A stretch of DNA of 64,000 nt from Sulfitobacter sp. W027 (GCF_025143985.1 NZ_CP083564.1:807501-871500); one strand, 5' to 3'; numbered from the stretch's first letter, positions 45,916 through 55,583 are shown. The notes: generated by a model not told the origin, from the sequence alone. Translations and numbers: made by a program.

Positions 45916-47331
45916 ATGACACTGAACCCCGCTGACACCGCCTTCACCGATACCCTGCGCGCGCAACTCCCCGACGACATGCTGCGCAAGCCCGAGCAGC
46001 GCTACCTCGAAGAGCCACGTGGCCGCTATGCCGGGCAGGGCGGCGTGCTGGCCCTGCCACGCAATACGGACGAAGTCGCTACCCTGATCCGCGTCGCCCA
46101 TGCCGCCCGCGTCCCGGTCGTGCCCTATGGCGGCGGCACCGGCCTCGTCGGTGGTCAGATCAGCAGCGATGGCCCCGCTCCGCTGATCCTGTCACTCGAA
46201 CGCATGAACCGCATCCGCGCCGTGCTGCCCGAAGAAAACGTGCTGGTCGCCGAAGCCGGTGTGATCCTCGCCGAGGTTCAACAAGCCGCCGATGGCGCAA
46301 ACCGTCTCTTCCCCCTGTCGCTTGCCGCCGAAGGCACAGCACGCATCGGCGGCACGCTCTCGACCAACGCCGGCGGCACCGGCGTGCTGCGCTACGGCAA
46401 TGCCCGCGACCTCTGCCTCGGCCTTGAAGCCGTCCTGCCCGACGGCCAGATTTGGCACGGCCTCACCCGCCTGCGCAAAAACAACACTGGCTACGATCTG
46501 CGCAACCTGCTGATCGGCGCCGAAGGCACGCTGGGCGTGATCACCGCCGCCGCCCTCAAACTCTACGCCCGACCGGGACGCAGTGGCACCGCGCTTCTGG
46601 TGGTCGAAAGCCCAGCGGCGGGGCTATCGCTCCTTTCCCTCGCGCGCGATCACTTGGGCGAAATGATCAGCGCCTTTGAATTGATGCACCACCAAGGTTT
46701 CGATTTTCTTAACGAAACCCTTCCCCATGTCCGCCAGCCTTTCGCCGAAGCCCCCGATTGGTGCGTGTTGATCGAGATTGGCACACCCGGAGAGATTGAC
46801 ACCGACGCTGCGCTCGAAAGGCTATTCGCCGCCGCGCTGGAAGCGGGCCTCGTCTCAGACGGCCTCATCGCCCAGAACGCCCAACAGGCCAAAGACTTCT
46901 GGACCATCCGTGAAACCATCCCCGAGGCCAACCGCCTGATCGGCTCGGTCTCCAGCCACGACATCTCGGTGCCCCTCGGCGCGATCCCCGAATTCATCAC
47001 CCGCGCCACCGATGCGCTCTTGGCTCTTGGCGATTTTCGGATCAACTGTTTCGGCCATGTCGGGGACGGCAACCTGCATTACAACGTCTTCCCCGCAAAG
47101 GGCAAAACCCGCGCTGATTACGAAGATCAACGCGAAGGCGTGAAACGTCTGGTGCACGACCTCGTCCACGACCTCGGCGGCTCGTTCAGCGCGGAACATG
47201 GCGTGGGCCGCATCAAGGTCGATGACCTCGAACGCTACGGCGACCCCGCCAAACTCACTGCGATGCGCGCCATCAAAGCGGCCCTCGATCCCAAGGGTAT
47301 CATGAACCCCGGTGCCGTCCTAAGGGCTTAA
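45916..47331 (+). CDS. FAD-binding 2-hydroxyacid dehydrogenase, GlcD-like
   Basis: 471-aa flavoprotein of the PCMH/VAO family. The FAD domain has [18 protein letters not shown] and [21 protein letters not shown]. The C-terminal FAD-oxidase domain has [14 protein letters not shown] and [10 protein letters not shown], with metal/substrate histidines. It oxidises a D-2-hydroxyacid (D-lactate, glycolate or 2-hydroxyglutarate); which one cannot be read. No GlcE/GlcF partners are adjacent, so a D-2-hydroxyglutarate or D-lactate role is more likely than glycolate oxidase. Its TAA interlocks with the apt stop (TTAA). Confidence 0.9.
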   Translation: MTLNPADTAFTDTLRAQLPDDMLRKPEQRYLEEPRGRYAGQGGVLALPRNTDEVATLIRVAHAARVPVVPYGGGTGLVGGQISSDGPAPLILSLERMNRIRAVLPEENVLVAEAGVILAEVQQAADGANRLFPLSLAAEGTARIGGTLSTNAGGTGVLRYGNARDLCLGLEAVLPDGQIWHGLTRLRKNNTGYDLRNLLIGAEGTLGVITAAALKLYARPGRSGTALLVVESPAAGLSLLSLARDHLGEMISAFELMHHQGFDFLNETLPHVRQPFAEAPDWCVLIEIGTPGEIDTDAALERLFAAALEAGLVSDGLIAQNAQQAKDFWTIRETIPEANRLIGSVSSHDISVPLGAIPEFITRATDALLALGDFRINCFGHVGDGNLHYNVFPAKGKTRADYEDQREGVKRLVHDLVHDLGGSFSAEHGVGRIKVDDLERYGDPAKLTAMRAIKAALDPKGIMNPGAVLRA

Positions 47332-47858
47332 AGCCCGTCGAAAGCACAAAGCGCATGGACCTCTTTGCCAAGCGCTTCCAACCGCTTGCGCCCGCCTAGT
47401 TCCGGCAAATCAATGATAAACGCGCAAGATACAATCTCACCGCCCAACCGTTCGATCAACTTAATTCCGGCCTCAGCCGTACCGCCCGTGGCCAGCAGAT
47501 CGTCAACAACCAGAACCTTCTCCCCCGGCTTGATCGCATCGTCATGCAACTCGACAATGGCCTCGCCATATTCAAGCTTATATTCCTGACTGATCACCGT
47601 GCCCGGCAGTTTGCCCTTTTTGCGGATCGGTACAAAACCTACGCTCAACTGATGCGCAATCGCCCCGCCGAGAATAAAGCCCCGGGCCTCAAGCCCCACC
47701 ACCTTATCAATGTCGATCCCCGCATAGGGATGCAGCATCTGGTCGATCGCCATGCGAAACCCGCGCGGATCGGCAAAAAGCGTTGTCACGTCACGAAACA
47801 TGATCCCCTCATGGGGAAAATCTACAATCGTGCGAATATAGTCTTGAACCTGTTTCAT
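47328..47858 (-). CDS. apt: Adenine phosphoribosyltransferase
   Basis: 176-aa enzyme making AMP from adenine and PRPP. PRPP-binding loop [18 protein letters not shown] and the flexible-loop region [21 protein letters not shown] are intact. It lies 159 nt after mtnP on the same strand. MtnP releases adenine from methylthioadenosine and Apt recycles it, so the pair is a sensible salvage set. Confidence 0.96.
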   Translation of the reverse strand: MKQVQDYIRTIVDFPHEGIMFRDVTTLFADPRGFRMAIDQMLHPYAGIDIDKVVGLEARGFILGGAIAHQLSVGFVPIRKKGKLPGTVISQEYKLEYGEAIVELHDDAIKPGEKVLVVDDLLATGGTAEAGIKLIERLGGEIVSCAFIIDLPELGGRKRLEALGKEVHALCAFDGL

Positions 47859-47936
47859 GCCGCCCTTCCGCGTGTTTCAACCCGACCCGTCATAGCGCGC
47901 CGCACCCCTGTCGCAAACCCCAATCCTCGCCCAGCA

Positions 47937-47960
47937 GAAAAGGGGACCACCGCCCCCTTT
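47937..47960 (-). terminator. Terminator after mtnP
   Basis: On the minus strand, AAAGGGG pairs with CCCCTTT around an 8-nt loop and runs into TTTTC. It lies 58 nt after the mtnP stop and separates it from apt. Confidence 0.65.
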
Positions 47961-48017
47961 CCCTTCATCCTTTCCTAAATACCGTCCGCACCCAGCCACG
48001 CGCACCAGCGCCCGCGT

Positions 48018-48890
48018 TCAAAGCATCCGCCCCGCCACCGCATCCAACTTTGCCAGCATTTCCGGATCCCGCGCATCCGGCTGGGTCAGGATCGCAAACT
48101 CCAAGGCGCGGTCACAGCCGTGCGGGCAGGGGGCGCGCTCGGACCCCAACAGCGCCGGCAGACGCGATACCATGCTACGGCCCTTGTCAGCGTTGCCCAT
48201 CAAGGTGGCGATGATCTGCGTCACATCGACTTCGCCGTGGTCCGGGTGCCAACTGTCGTAGTCTGTGATCATGGCGACCGAAGCATAACAAAGCTCCGCC
48301 TCACGGGCCAATTTCGCTTCGGGCATATTGGTCATCCCGATCACATCCGCGCCCCAGCTTTCGCGGTACATTTTGGACTCGGCCAGTGTCGAGAACTGTG
48401 GTCCCTCCATCGCTAGATAGGTGCCGCCACGGTGAACGTTGATGCCTGAATCCCGCGCCGCCGATTGGCAGGCGTCGCTTAAGCGCGGGCAGGTCGGATG
48501 TGCCACAGAGACATGCGCCACACAGCCCGGTCCAAAAAAGCTCTTCTCTCGCGCCATGGTCCGATCGATGAACTGGTCAACGATCACGAAATCCCCCGGC
48601 GCCATCTCCTCGCGAAACGATCCGCAGGCAGAGACGCTGATCACATCGGTACAGCCCAACCGTTTCAACGCATCGATATTGGCGCGGTAGGGGACAGAGG
48701 TCGGCGTATGTACATGCCCTCGGCCATGACGTGGAAGAAAGACCATGGCGACACCATCCAGCGTCCCGGTCAGCACCTGATCTGAAGGCGCGCCCCACGG
48801 TGTCTCGACGGTAACCCAATCGGCATCCTGCAACCCGTCAATGTCATAGATACCGGAGCCGCCGATTACGGCGATTTTCGTGTCTGTCAT
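48018..48890 (-). CDS. mtnP: S-methyl-5'-thioadenosine phosphorylase
   Basis: 290-aa PNP/MTAP-family enzyme splitting methylthioadenosine into adenine and 5-methylthioribose-1-phosphate. Motifs: GGSGIYDIDGL, FLPRHGRGHVHTPTSVPYRANI, VSACGSFREEMAPGDFVIVDQFIDRT and YLAMEGPQFSTLAESKMY. The C-terminal ADKGRSMVSRLPALL is also family-like. It is clearly the MTAP and not the inosine/guanosine branch, though exact specificity would need an assay. Confidence 0.94.
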   Translation of the reverse strand: MTDTKIAVIGGSGIYDIDGLQDADWVTVETPWGAPSDQVLTGTLDGVAMVFLPRHGRGHVHTPTSVPYRANIDALKRLGCTDVISVSACGSFREEMAPGDFVIVDQFIDRTMAREKSFFGPGCVAHVSVAHPTCPRLSDACQSAARDSGINVHRGGTYLAMEGPQFSTLAESKMYRESWGADVIGMTNMPEAKLAREAELCYASVAMITDYDSWHPDHGEVDVTQIIATLMGNADKGRSMVSRLPALLGSERAPCPHGCDRALEFAILTQPDARDPEMLAKLDAVAGRML

Positions 48891-49178
48891 GGGGGAGCCT
48901 GTGCTTTGAGTGGTTACCAGTGAAGCTCAAAGAACCTCATAGAATGCAACGAGGATCAAGTGCTTTCACTAAAATGCCAGACACGTCTCTGTCAGGAATT
49001 TAATCAGGTAGAGGCACGGCATCGCCTGCAGAAAAGTGTTTCTGCATTGCAGCAATCCCCGCCTGAATGGGCCAGAGCGCTTTTCTTCACGGTGAATTTC
49101 CTCTAGGTGCAGCCCAAAGCGCCCCGCAGTCGCGGTCAGGGCGCTATATCCGTTTTCCGAAAGTCAAAGGACGCCCCC
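48891..49178. other. Divergent intergenic region, mtnP / sulP
   Basis: 288 nt holding the promoters for mtnP (minus) and the SulP gene (plus). One perfect 8-bp hairpin, TGCAGAAA-AGTG-TTTCTGCA, lies at 49027-49046 and could be an operator or a leader hairpin. No gene is seen and I could not place promoter boxes. Confidence 0.45.
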
Positions 49179-50810
49179 ATGCGCGCCACGCTGCACAATT
49201 TTGCCAAGAACCTTGATGTGACCGATCTGCGCTGGATGCCGGATGAGGGTTTCTCCGTTGGGCGGCTGCGGATCGAACTGCTGTCGGGGCTGACGGTCGC
49301 TCTGGCTTTGGTGCCCGAGGCGGTGGCTTTTGCCTTCGTTGCCGGGGTGCATCCTTTGGTCGGGCTTTATGCGGCATTCCTCGTCGGTCTCATCACCGCG
49401 CTGATCGGCGGGCGGCCCGGTATGATCTCGGGGGCGACTGGCGCTTTGGCGGTGGTCATGGTGGCCTTGGTGGCACAGCACGGGGTGGAGTACCTCTTTG
49501 CTACAGTGGTGCTGATGGGGCTGTTGCAGATCTTCGCGGGCGTCATGCAATGGGGCAAGTTCATCCGACTGGTCCCGCATCCGGTCATGCTGGGTTTCGT
49601 TAACGGCCTCGCCATCGTGATTTTTCTGGCGCAGATGAGCCAGTTTAAAGTGCCCGGCACGATGGTCGATACGGGTCACGGCATGGGCGGCGGTGAGTGG
49701 CTATCAGGCCAACCGCTTGTAATGATGTTAGGATTGGTGGCCGCAACCATGGCAATCATTTGGGTCACGCCGCGTATCACCCGCATTATCCCGGCGCCTT
49801 TGGCAGGTATCGGGATCATTGCCGCGCTGGTGATCGGCTTTGGCCTTGATGTGCCACGCGTGGGCGATCTGGCCTCGATCCAAGGGGGGCTGCCTGAGTG
49901 GCATATTCCTATGGTGCCGCTGACGTGGGAAACCTTTGAGATTATCTTGCCCTATGCGGTGATCCTTGCGGCCATTGGCCTGATCGAATCCCTGCTGACG
50001 CTGAACCTTGTTGGCGATCTGACGGGCAAGCGCGGCGGAGCGAGCCAAGAATGTATCGCCCAAGGCTTGGCCAATACCGTCACGGGGTTCTTCGGCGGTA
50101 TGGGCGGCTGTGCGATGATCGGCCAGTCGATGATCAACGTCAAATCCGGCGGGCGCACTCGTGTGGCGGGCATCGCCGCGGCGGTGTTTTTGCTGCTCTT
50201 CATCCTCGTCGGCTCCTCGGTGATCGAACTGATCCCGCTGGCGGCGCTGGTGGGTGTGATGTTCATGGTGGTGATCGGGACCTTCGCATGGAACTCGCTC
50301 ACCATCCTGCGCAAGGTGCCGTTGATGGACGCCTTTGTCATCATCTTGGTGACCGTGGTTACTGTGATGGAAGACCTTGCCGTGGCGGTGGTCGTCGGCG
50401 TGATCGTCTCGGCGCTGGCCTATGCGTGGAACAACGCGCGCCGTATCCATGCAAGCACACGCCAGTCTATCCGTGAGGAAGGGGCCAAGGTTTATGAAAT
50501 CCACGGGCCGCTATTCTTCGGATCCGCAGATGGGTTCGCCGAACTGTTTGACGTGGAAAACGATCCCGAAGTGGTGATCGTCGATTTTGCTGACAGCCGC
50601 GTGGTGGATCAATCCGCCCTACAGGCGATCGAGGCGATGGCCGCGAAATACGAAGCCGCGGGCAAGCGCTTGCAGCTGCGCCACCTCAGCCGCGATTGCC
50701 ACCGTCTGCTGAACAAGGCCGGGCATCTCATTGTCGATAGTGACGATGACCCCGATTACGAATTGGCCGTGGACTACGATGTGCGCACCGGGGTTCTGGG
50801 CGGACACTAA
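49179..50810 (+). CDS. SulP family anion transporter with STAS domain
   Basis: 543-aa secondary transporter. Start at 49179 (MRATLHNFAKNLD); the frame upstream of it looks non-coding. About ten to twelve membrane segments include SGLTVALALVPEAVAFAFVAGV (SulP signature region) and GLIESLLTLNLVGDLTGKRG. A cytoplasmic STAS domain fills the last ~100 residues (VVIVDFADSRVVDQSALQAI). SulP proteins carry sulfate, bicarbonate or dicarboxylates; the substrate is not clear here. No cysteine biosynthesis or carbonic anhydrase gene is near. Confidence 0.92.
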   Translation: MRATLHNFAKNLDVTDLRWMPDEGFSVGRLRIELLSGLTVALALVPEAVAFAFVAGVHPLVGLYAAFLVGLITALIGGRPGMISGATGALAVVMVALVAQHGVEYLFATVVLMGLLQIFAGVMQWGKFIRLVPHPVMLGFVNGLAIVIFLAQMSQFKVPGTMVDTGHGMGGGEWLSGQPLVMMLGLVAATMAIIWVTPRITRIIPAPLAGIGIIAALVIGFGLDVPRVGDLASIQGGLPEWHIPMVPLTWETFEIILPYAVILAAIGLIESLLTLNLVGDLTGKRGGASQECIAQGLANTVTGFFGGMGGCAMIGQSMINVKSGGRTRVAGIAAAVFLLLFILVGSSVIELIPLAALVGVMFMVVIGTFAWNSLTILRKVPLMDAFVIILVTVVTVMEDLAVAVVVGVIVSALAYAWNNARRIHASTRQSIREEGAKVYEIHGPLFFGSADGFAELFDVENDPEVVIVDFADSRVVDQSALQAIEAMAAKYEAAGKRLQLRHLSRDCHRLLNKAGHLIVDSDDDPDYELAVDYDVRTGVLGGH

Positions 50811-50883
50811 AGAAATGCCTGGCGCTTGTGGAAAGGGCCGGGCTGTTTGGATCACCTCAGCCCGGAATCAAGCCGCAGGCGCC

Positions 50884-51065
50884 GGGCCATCGCCTGCCCG
50901 CGCGTCACGCCAAAGGCGTGCCTAAATATTACTGGCGCACCTTCGGTGCGACCGGGTAGGCGATTGGGTGAGGCCGGGCGCGACATTGAAAACGCGCATC
51001 TTGGCTGAGCCATAAAGTGGTTTCAACCACTGTTAGTTCGCCCACCCGCGGGCAGGCGATGGCCC
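50884..51065. repeat. Nested inverted-repeat element between convergent genes
   Basis: A perfect 19-bp inverted repeat (50884-50902, GGGCCATCGCCTGCCCGCG, and its complement 51047-51065) encloses further hairpins. These are CACGCC/GGCGTG (50906-50920), CGCACC/GGTGCG (50936-50950), GCGCG/CGCGC (50978-50997) and GTGGTT/AACCAC (51017-51030). The left arm can also pair with 50953-50964 (12 bp with one G-U), closing a 76-nt two-hairpin module. It lies entirely in the 258-nt gap between the SulP (plus) and flavin reductase (minus) stops. It may be a REP-like mobile palindrome, a bidirectional terminator or a structured RNA. Confidence 0.8.
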
Positions 51066-51068
51066 TCG

Positions 51069-51674
51069 TCAATCATCCGGACGCTTCAACTCAAACAGCT
51101 CCCGCACAACCGTGTAATCACGATAGCCCATGCGCGACAGCGGCTGGTACTGCGTCACGTCAAAACGTCCGTCCACCACGCAATCATCACGCAGATGCAC
51201 GCCAATTACCTCGCCAAACACGACGAAGTTCGCCTCACCGGGCAGTTGCACGATCTGCGTCACCTTGCATTCCAGATTCGCCGGGGCATCGGCCACCCGC
51301 GCACAGGCGATTTGATCACATTCCGCCTTGGTGATCCCGGCGCGCTCAAACTCATCGGTTCCATGCGGCAACTGCGCCGATGTCACGTTCATTGCATCCC
51401 GCGCGGCGTATTCAACGATGTTTACACAAAAGACACCGGTCTCGCGGATATTGGCGACCGAATCCTTGGTGCCGTCCACATCATCCTTGGCGCTGGTAGA
51501 GGCGAACATCACCTGCGGCGGCACATAAGCCACGGCGTTAAAGAACGAATAGGGCGCGAGGTTGTCGCGGCCCTGCCCATCGCGGCTGGAGATCCAGCCG
51601 ATGGGGCGCGGCGTGACGATGGCGTTAAACGGGTTATGCGGCAGACCATGGCCGTCTTCGGGACGATAAAACAT
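51069..51674 (-). CDS. Flavin reductase-like FMN-binding protein
   Basis: 201-aa protein of the FMN-binding split-barrel flavin reductase family (DIM6/NTAB type). Start at 51674 has AAGGAG upstream and begins MFYRPEDGHGLPHNPF. Conserved segments are IVTPRPIGWISSRDGQGRDNLAPYSFFNAVAY and GVFCVNIVEYAARDAMN. It binds FMN and may reduce flavin for a partner monooxygenase, but none is next to it. It is divergent from a GNAT gene. Confidence 0.88.
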   Translation of the reverse strand: MFYRPEDGHGLPHNPFNAIVTPRPIGWISSRDGQGRDNLAPYSFFNAVAYVPPQVMFASTSAKDDVDGTKDSVANIRETGVFCVNIVEYAARDAMNVTSAQLPHGTDEFERAGITKAECDQIACARVADAPANLECKVTQIVQLPGEANFVVFGEVIGVHLRDDCVVDGRFDVTQYQPLSRMGYRDYTVVRELFELKRPDD

Positions 51675-51758
51675 GAACACTCCTTGATGGTTTGCACCTA
51701 TGGCTAGCCTCATGCTACGTCCAGCGCCACCCGCAATTGCTCCTGAAAGCCTCCGGCC

Positions 51759-52259
51759 TTGCATCAGACGCTCTACAAGATGACCCCGGAGGGGCCCGCC
51801 GACCATTGGGAGGTTGAGGCGCTTTATGACACCTGTTTCGCGCCGGGGCGTGAGGCGCTGTCGTCTTACCGGCTGCGCGACGGTGTGCCGCCCATGGCGG
51901 GGCTGAGCCATGTGGCGCGCGATAGCGGTGGGATTCTGGCAGGCGCGATCCGCTATTGGCCGGTGCGCATTGACGCGACGCCGGCGCTGTTGCTGGGCCC
52001 CGTTGCCGTCCACCCCACACGGCAGGGCGAAGGACTGGGCGCAGCCTTGATTGAGACCTCACTGGCGCAGGCGGCCCCGCTGGGGTGGGAGCGGGTGATG
52101 CTGGTGGGCGATGCCCCTTACTACAACCGCTTTGGCTTTACCCTGCTGCAAGATGTCGAGATGCCCCCGCCGACGAACCCGGCCCGCGTCCTGGGCCGCG
52201 CCTTGGCCGAGAACGCTTGGGCAGGGGTGACCGGTAAGGTTCGCCGCTGGTACGATTGA
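51759..52259 (+). CDS. GNAT N-acetyltransferase
   Basis: 166-aa acetyltransferase. The acetyl-CoA loop RQGEGLGAALIETSL and the strand GWERVMLVGDAPYYNRFGFTLL are typical of the YhbS-like GNAT branch. The start is uncertain: TTG at 51759 or ATG at 51780 (MTPEGPADHW); neither has a good ribosome-binding site. Substrate unknown. It is followed by the EcsC gene after 51 nt. Confidence 0.82.
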   Translation: MHQTLYKMTPEGPADHWEVEALYDTCFAPGREALSSYRLRDGVPPMAGLSHVARDSGGILAGAIRYWPVRIDATPALLLGPVAVHPTRQGEGLGAALIETSLAQAAPLGWERVMLVGDAPYYNRFGFTLLQDVEMPPPTNPARVLGRALAENAWAGVTGKVRRWYD

Positions 52260-52310
52260 TTTTACCCCGCTCCCGACCCACATTGTGCCTAAGCTCAAAG
52301 AGGGACGCCC

Positions 52311-53078
52311 ATGCAGATCGAAAGTAACCTGCCCAGCACCATCGACGTCGATGCACGACTGGACGAGATCGCCCGCCGCTATAAGCAGGCCGGGGGCGTG
52401 GGCATCCATGTGCTGAACCTGATCGGAGGCAGCGCGGATGGGTTGATCGACCGTTTGCCGGGGGCCGTGCGCCGCAACCTCGAAAGCGCCACGATGAAGG
52501 CGCTGAACCACGCGATGCAGGCCGCGCATTCTAGCCGCAGCTATGTAAAGGACCAGCAAGGCTGGCTGAACCAAGCGGTCTCGACCGCCATGGGGGCCGC
52601 TGGCGGGGCCGGGGGCTTGCCCACCGCGCTGGCCGAGCTGCCCGTGACCACGACGCTGCTTTTGCGGGTTATTCAGGGTGTGGCCGCAGAACATGGTTTC
52701 GATCCGGCGGCTGAGAATGTGCAGTTCGACTGCGTGCATGTCTTCACCGCTGCAGGGCCGCTGGCCGATGATAACACGGCTGATCTGGGATTTCTGACAG
52801 TCCGGATGGCGCTTACGGGGCGTGCAATGAACGCGGTGATCGCTCGTGTGGCGCCGCGCCTTGCCGTTGTGTTGGGCCAAAAGCTTGCGGCCCAAGCTGT
52901 GCCGGTATTGGGCGCAGTAGCTGGGGCTGCGACAAACTATGCCTATACCAGCTATTACCAAGATATGGCCCATGTGCATTTTGGCATGCGCAAATTGGCG
53001 ATAGAGGCGGATATTCCGCAAGAAGAACTGGTCGCCCGGCTGCGTCAGAAAATGGGTCGAACGCCGCCCAAAATTTGA
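52311..53078 (+). CDS. EcsC family protein
   Basis: 255-aa protein of the EcsC family, named after Bacillus EcsC of the Ecs locus; molecular function unknown. Visible features are an amphipathic N-terminal region and the conserved VGIHVLNLIGGSADGLIDRLPG. Hydrophobic stretches rich in Ala/Gly (TAMGAAGGAGGLPTALAELP and AVPVLGAVAGAATNYAYTSYY) suggest peripheral membrane association. Its stop abuts the modC stop with zero spacing, in convergent orientation. Confidence 0.85.
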   Translation: MQIESNLPSTIDVDARLDEIARRYKQAGGVGIHVLNLIGGSADGLIDRLPGAVRRNLESATMKALNHAMQAAHSSRSYVKDQQGWLNQAVSTAMGAAGGAGGLPTALAELPVTTTLLLRVIQGVAAEHGFDPAAENVQFDCVHVFTAAGPLADDNTADLGFLTVRMALTGRAMNAVIARVAPRLAVVLGQKLAAQAVPVLGAVAGAATNYAYTSYYQDMAHVHFGMRKLAIEADIPQEELVARLRQKMGRTPPKI

Positions 53079-54164
53079 TCAGCGCCCGATACTGCCGGGG
53101 GCCACGGTGGTGGCCTTGATGATGGCATAGCAGTCCATCCCCGCGCGCAGGTCGAGATCGCGCACCGCGCGGGCGGTGACGCGGGCGAGCAGACGGTCGC
53201 CGCCTGCATCCAGCGCGATGGCAGCGCCCGGTCCGTCGCCGGGATGCACGGCATCAACCCGCACGGGCAGGATATTGACCGAAGACAGCCCCTCTGGCCG
53301 TTGCCGGGACAGGATCACATCCTGCGCCAGAACCCGCAGGCGCACCCGCGCGCCTATGGGGGCCTGCACCCCCGGCAATTCCAGCTGCCCCGCCCGCACA
53401 GCAAGGGTCGAGAGCCCATCCTCTGCATGGACGAGGACGTCAGCTTCCAGCACTGCGCCGGCTTCGCGCACACCCAGCAGAGGTACCGCAGCAGGGTCGG
53501 CCATGACGTCAAACAACGCGCCCTGCGCTCTCAGCCGTCCGTTTTGCAGCAGCACCAAACGGTCGGCAAGGCGCGCAATTTCGTCCACCGCGTGGCTGAC
53601 ATAGAGGATCGGCAAGCCCAAGGCTCCATCGCGCAGACGTTCGAGGTAGGGCAGGATTTCCTGCTTGCGCGGACCATCAAGGCTTGCCAGAGGTTCGTCC
53701 ATCAGCAGCAGGCGAGGGTGGCAGAGCAATGCCCGGCCTAGTGCGACGCGCTGTTTCTCTCCGCCCGACAGCGTGGCCGGGGCGCGGTCCAAAAGCGGGC
53801 CCAGCCCCAAAAGAGCGACCACATCATCAAGACCAGCTCCCCTGCTGCCCCGCGGGGCGTAGCGCGCGCCGAAGGTCAGGTTACTGCGCACGTCCAGATG
53901 CGGGAAAAGCCGCGCGTCTTGAAAGACATAGCCCAGCCTGCGGCGATGCGGCGGCACCCAGATGCCGCGCTGTGTATCCAAAAGCACCTCACCGTCCAGC
54001 ACCACGCGCCCGACATCGGGGCGCAGCAATCCGGCAAGTGCGTTGATCACCGTCGTCTTGCCCGCGCCGGAGCGGCCAAAGAGCGCGGTAATCCCGCCTT
54101 GGGTGGTGAAAGACAGATCCAGATCGAAGCCATCGAACCCATGGCGCAGCGTAACCTCCAGCAT
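53079..54164 (-). CDS. modC: Molybdate ABC transporter ATP-binding protein ModC
   Basis: 361-aa ATPase of the molybdate importer. Start at 54164 (MLEVTLRHGFDGFDLDL), overlapping the modB stop in TGATG; the frame before it belongs to modB DNA in another phase. Walker A GRSGAGKTT, signature LSGGEKQRVALGRALL, Walker B LLLMDEPLASLDG and the H-loop VSHA are all intact. A C-terminal TOBE domain (about residues 285-360) should bind oxyanion. Encoded in order modA-modB-modC on the minus strand. Confidence 0.96.
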   Translation of the reverse strand: MLEVTLRHGFDGFDLDLSFTTQGGITALFGRSGAGKTTVINALAGLLRPDVGRVVLDGEVLLDTQRGIWVPPHRRRLGYVFQDARLFPHLDVRSNLTFGARYAPRGSRGAGLDDVVALLGLGPLLDRAPATLSGGEKQRVALGRALLCHPRLLLMDEPLASLDGPRKQEILPYLERLRDGALGLPILYVSHAVDEIARLADRLVLLQNGRLRAQGALFDVMADPAAVPLLGVREAGAVLEADVLVHAEDGLSTLAVRAGQLELPGVQAPIGARVRLRVLAQDVILSRQRPEGLSSVNILPVRVDAVHPGDGPGAAIALDAGGDRLLARVTARAVRDLDLRAGMDCYAIIKATTVAPGSIGR

Positions 54165-54856
54165 CACCCCGCCCCTGAAATCCGTTTGGCGACCCGTCGC
54201 GCCAAGGCTTCTGAAAGTAGCACGGCGGCCAGCGCCACCAGCCCAGCCAGTGCCGCCATAGCCAGCGCGCGGTTTTCGCCGCCCGGCACCTGCAAGGCGG
54301 TCCAGATCGCACTGGGCAGGGTTTGGGTCTGGCCGGGGATATTGGCGACAAAGGTGATCGTGGCACCGAATTCGCCCATCGCCTTGGCAAAGCCCATCAC
54401 CGCTCCGGCGAGGATACCGGGAAAGATCAGCGGCAGGGTCACGCGGCAGAAGACGCTGACGCGCGGCGCGCCGAGGGTGGCGGCGGCGTCCTCGATCCGG
54501 GGGTCGACCGCTTCGATCGCCAACCGCATGGCGCGGACCATCAGCGGGAAGCCCATGATCAGCGCGGCCAACACCGCGCCCGTCCAATGAAAGGCAAGGC
54601 CGATGCCGAGGCTTTCTAACAGCCGACCCAAAGGGGCGTTGCGGCCAAAGCTGAGCAGCAGCAGATAGCCCGTCACCACTGGAGGCAGCACCAGTGGCAG
54701 ATGGACCAGCGCACTCAGCAGACCCTTGCCGCGAAACTCCTTGCGGGCAAGAATCCACGCGACCCAAAGCGCCAGTGGCAGCGAACAGAGCATCGCCACG
54801 CTTGCCACCCGCAGCGAGAGCAACAGCGCGGCCCAAGCGGCGGCGTCAAGATCCAT
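54164..54856 (-). CDS. modB: Molybdate ABC transporter permease ModB
   Basis: 230-aa inner-membrane permease with about five helices. The EAA loop is EDAAATLGAPRVSVFCRVTLPLI, the contact with ModC. The ATG at 54856 (MDLDAAAW) is used; a start at 54877 would lengthen the overlap with modA. The start overlaps the modA stop by about 10 nt. Confidence 0.95.
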   Translation of the reverse strand: MDLDAAAWAALLLSLRVASVAMLCSLPLALWVAWILARKEFRGKGLLSALVHLPLVLPPVVTGYLLLLSFGRNAPLGRLLESLGIGLAFHWTGAVLAALIMGFPLMVRAMRLAIEAVDPRIEDAAATLGAPRVSVFCRVTLPLIFPGILAGAVMGFAKAMGEFGATITFVANIPGQTQTLPSAIWTALQVPGGENRALAMAALAGLVALAAVLLSEALARRVAKRISGAG

Positions 54857-55583
54857 GATTGGCCCGGACGAAACCATGGTCTTCGAGGATCGCCTGCGCC
54901 TGTTTCGTGGTCAGAAACGAGACCAAAGCCGCGCCGGCGGGCGTCAGGGCGGCGGCAGGATAGGTGATGGGGGCATGGGTGTCGGCGGGGACCTCATAGA
55001 CGATCTGCACGTCAACCTCGGCATGGGCGTCGCTGGCATAGACCACACCAAAGGGCGTATCGCCGCGCGCGACCAAGACCAGTGCGGCGCGGACATTGTC
55101 CGTCTCGGCCAATCGGCTTTGCAAACCCTCCCACATCCCCTCATGCGTCAGCCAATCGCGGGCATAGCTGCCTGCGGGCACCGCGTCGCGCTGGCCCATG
55201 GCCAGCCGACCCGTGGGGCCAAGCCGGGCAGGCAGGTCGGCAGGTTGGGACAGGGGGGCGGTGCCGAAGGGGGCAATCAGAACCAAGTGGTTGCGGGCGA
55301 TGATCTGCGCCTCATCGGCGGCGGCGATCCCCTGATCCGCCAACCAATCCATCCAGTCGCTATTCGCCAGCAGAACGACATCTGCAGGCGCACCGGCTGC
55401 GACCTGTCGTGCCATCGTGCCCGACCCGCCATAGGCCAAGACCAAGGGCGTGGGAAACGCCGCTGCGATCTCCTCCAGCGCGCCGCGCAGGCTGGCGGCG
55501 GCAAAGACCGTCACCGGTGCCTCGGCCCGAAGGGGCAGGGCGAGGCTGCATAGCAAGGTCAGAAGGGCGCAAAATCTTATCAT
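54846..55583 (-). CDS. modA: Molybdate ABC transporter substrate-binding protein ModA
   Basis: 245-aa periplasmic binding protein. Signal peptide residues 1-20 (LALPLRAEA). The mature start VTVFAAASLRGALEEIAAAF and the segments AYGGSGTMARQVAAGAPADVVLLANSDWMDW (oxyanion-binding Ser) and VALVLVARGDTPFGVVYASDA are typical of ModA. It binds molybdate or tungstate and hands it to ModB. First gene of modABC. No ModE-type operator could be recognised in the 111-nt divergent gap to the Nudix gene. Confidence 0.95.
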   Translation of the reverse strand: MIRFCALLTLLCSLALPLRAEAPVTVFAAASLRGALEEIAAAFPTPLVLAYGGSGTMARQVAAGAPADVVLLANSDWMDWLADQGIAAADEAQIIARNHLVLIAPFGTAPLSQPADLPARLGPTGRLAMGQRDAVPAGSYARDWLTHEGMWEGLQSRLAETDNVRAALVLVARGDTPFGVVYASDAHAEVDVQIVYEVPADTHAPITYPAAALTPAGAALVSFLTTKQAQAILEDHGFVRANHGS

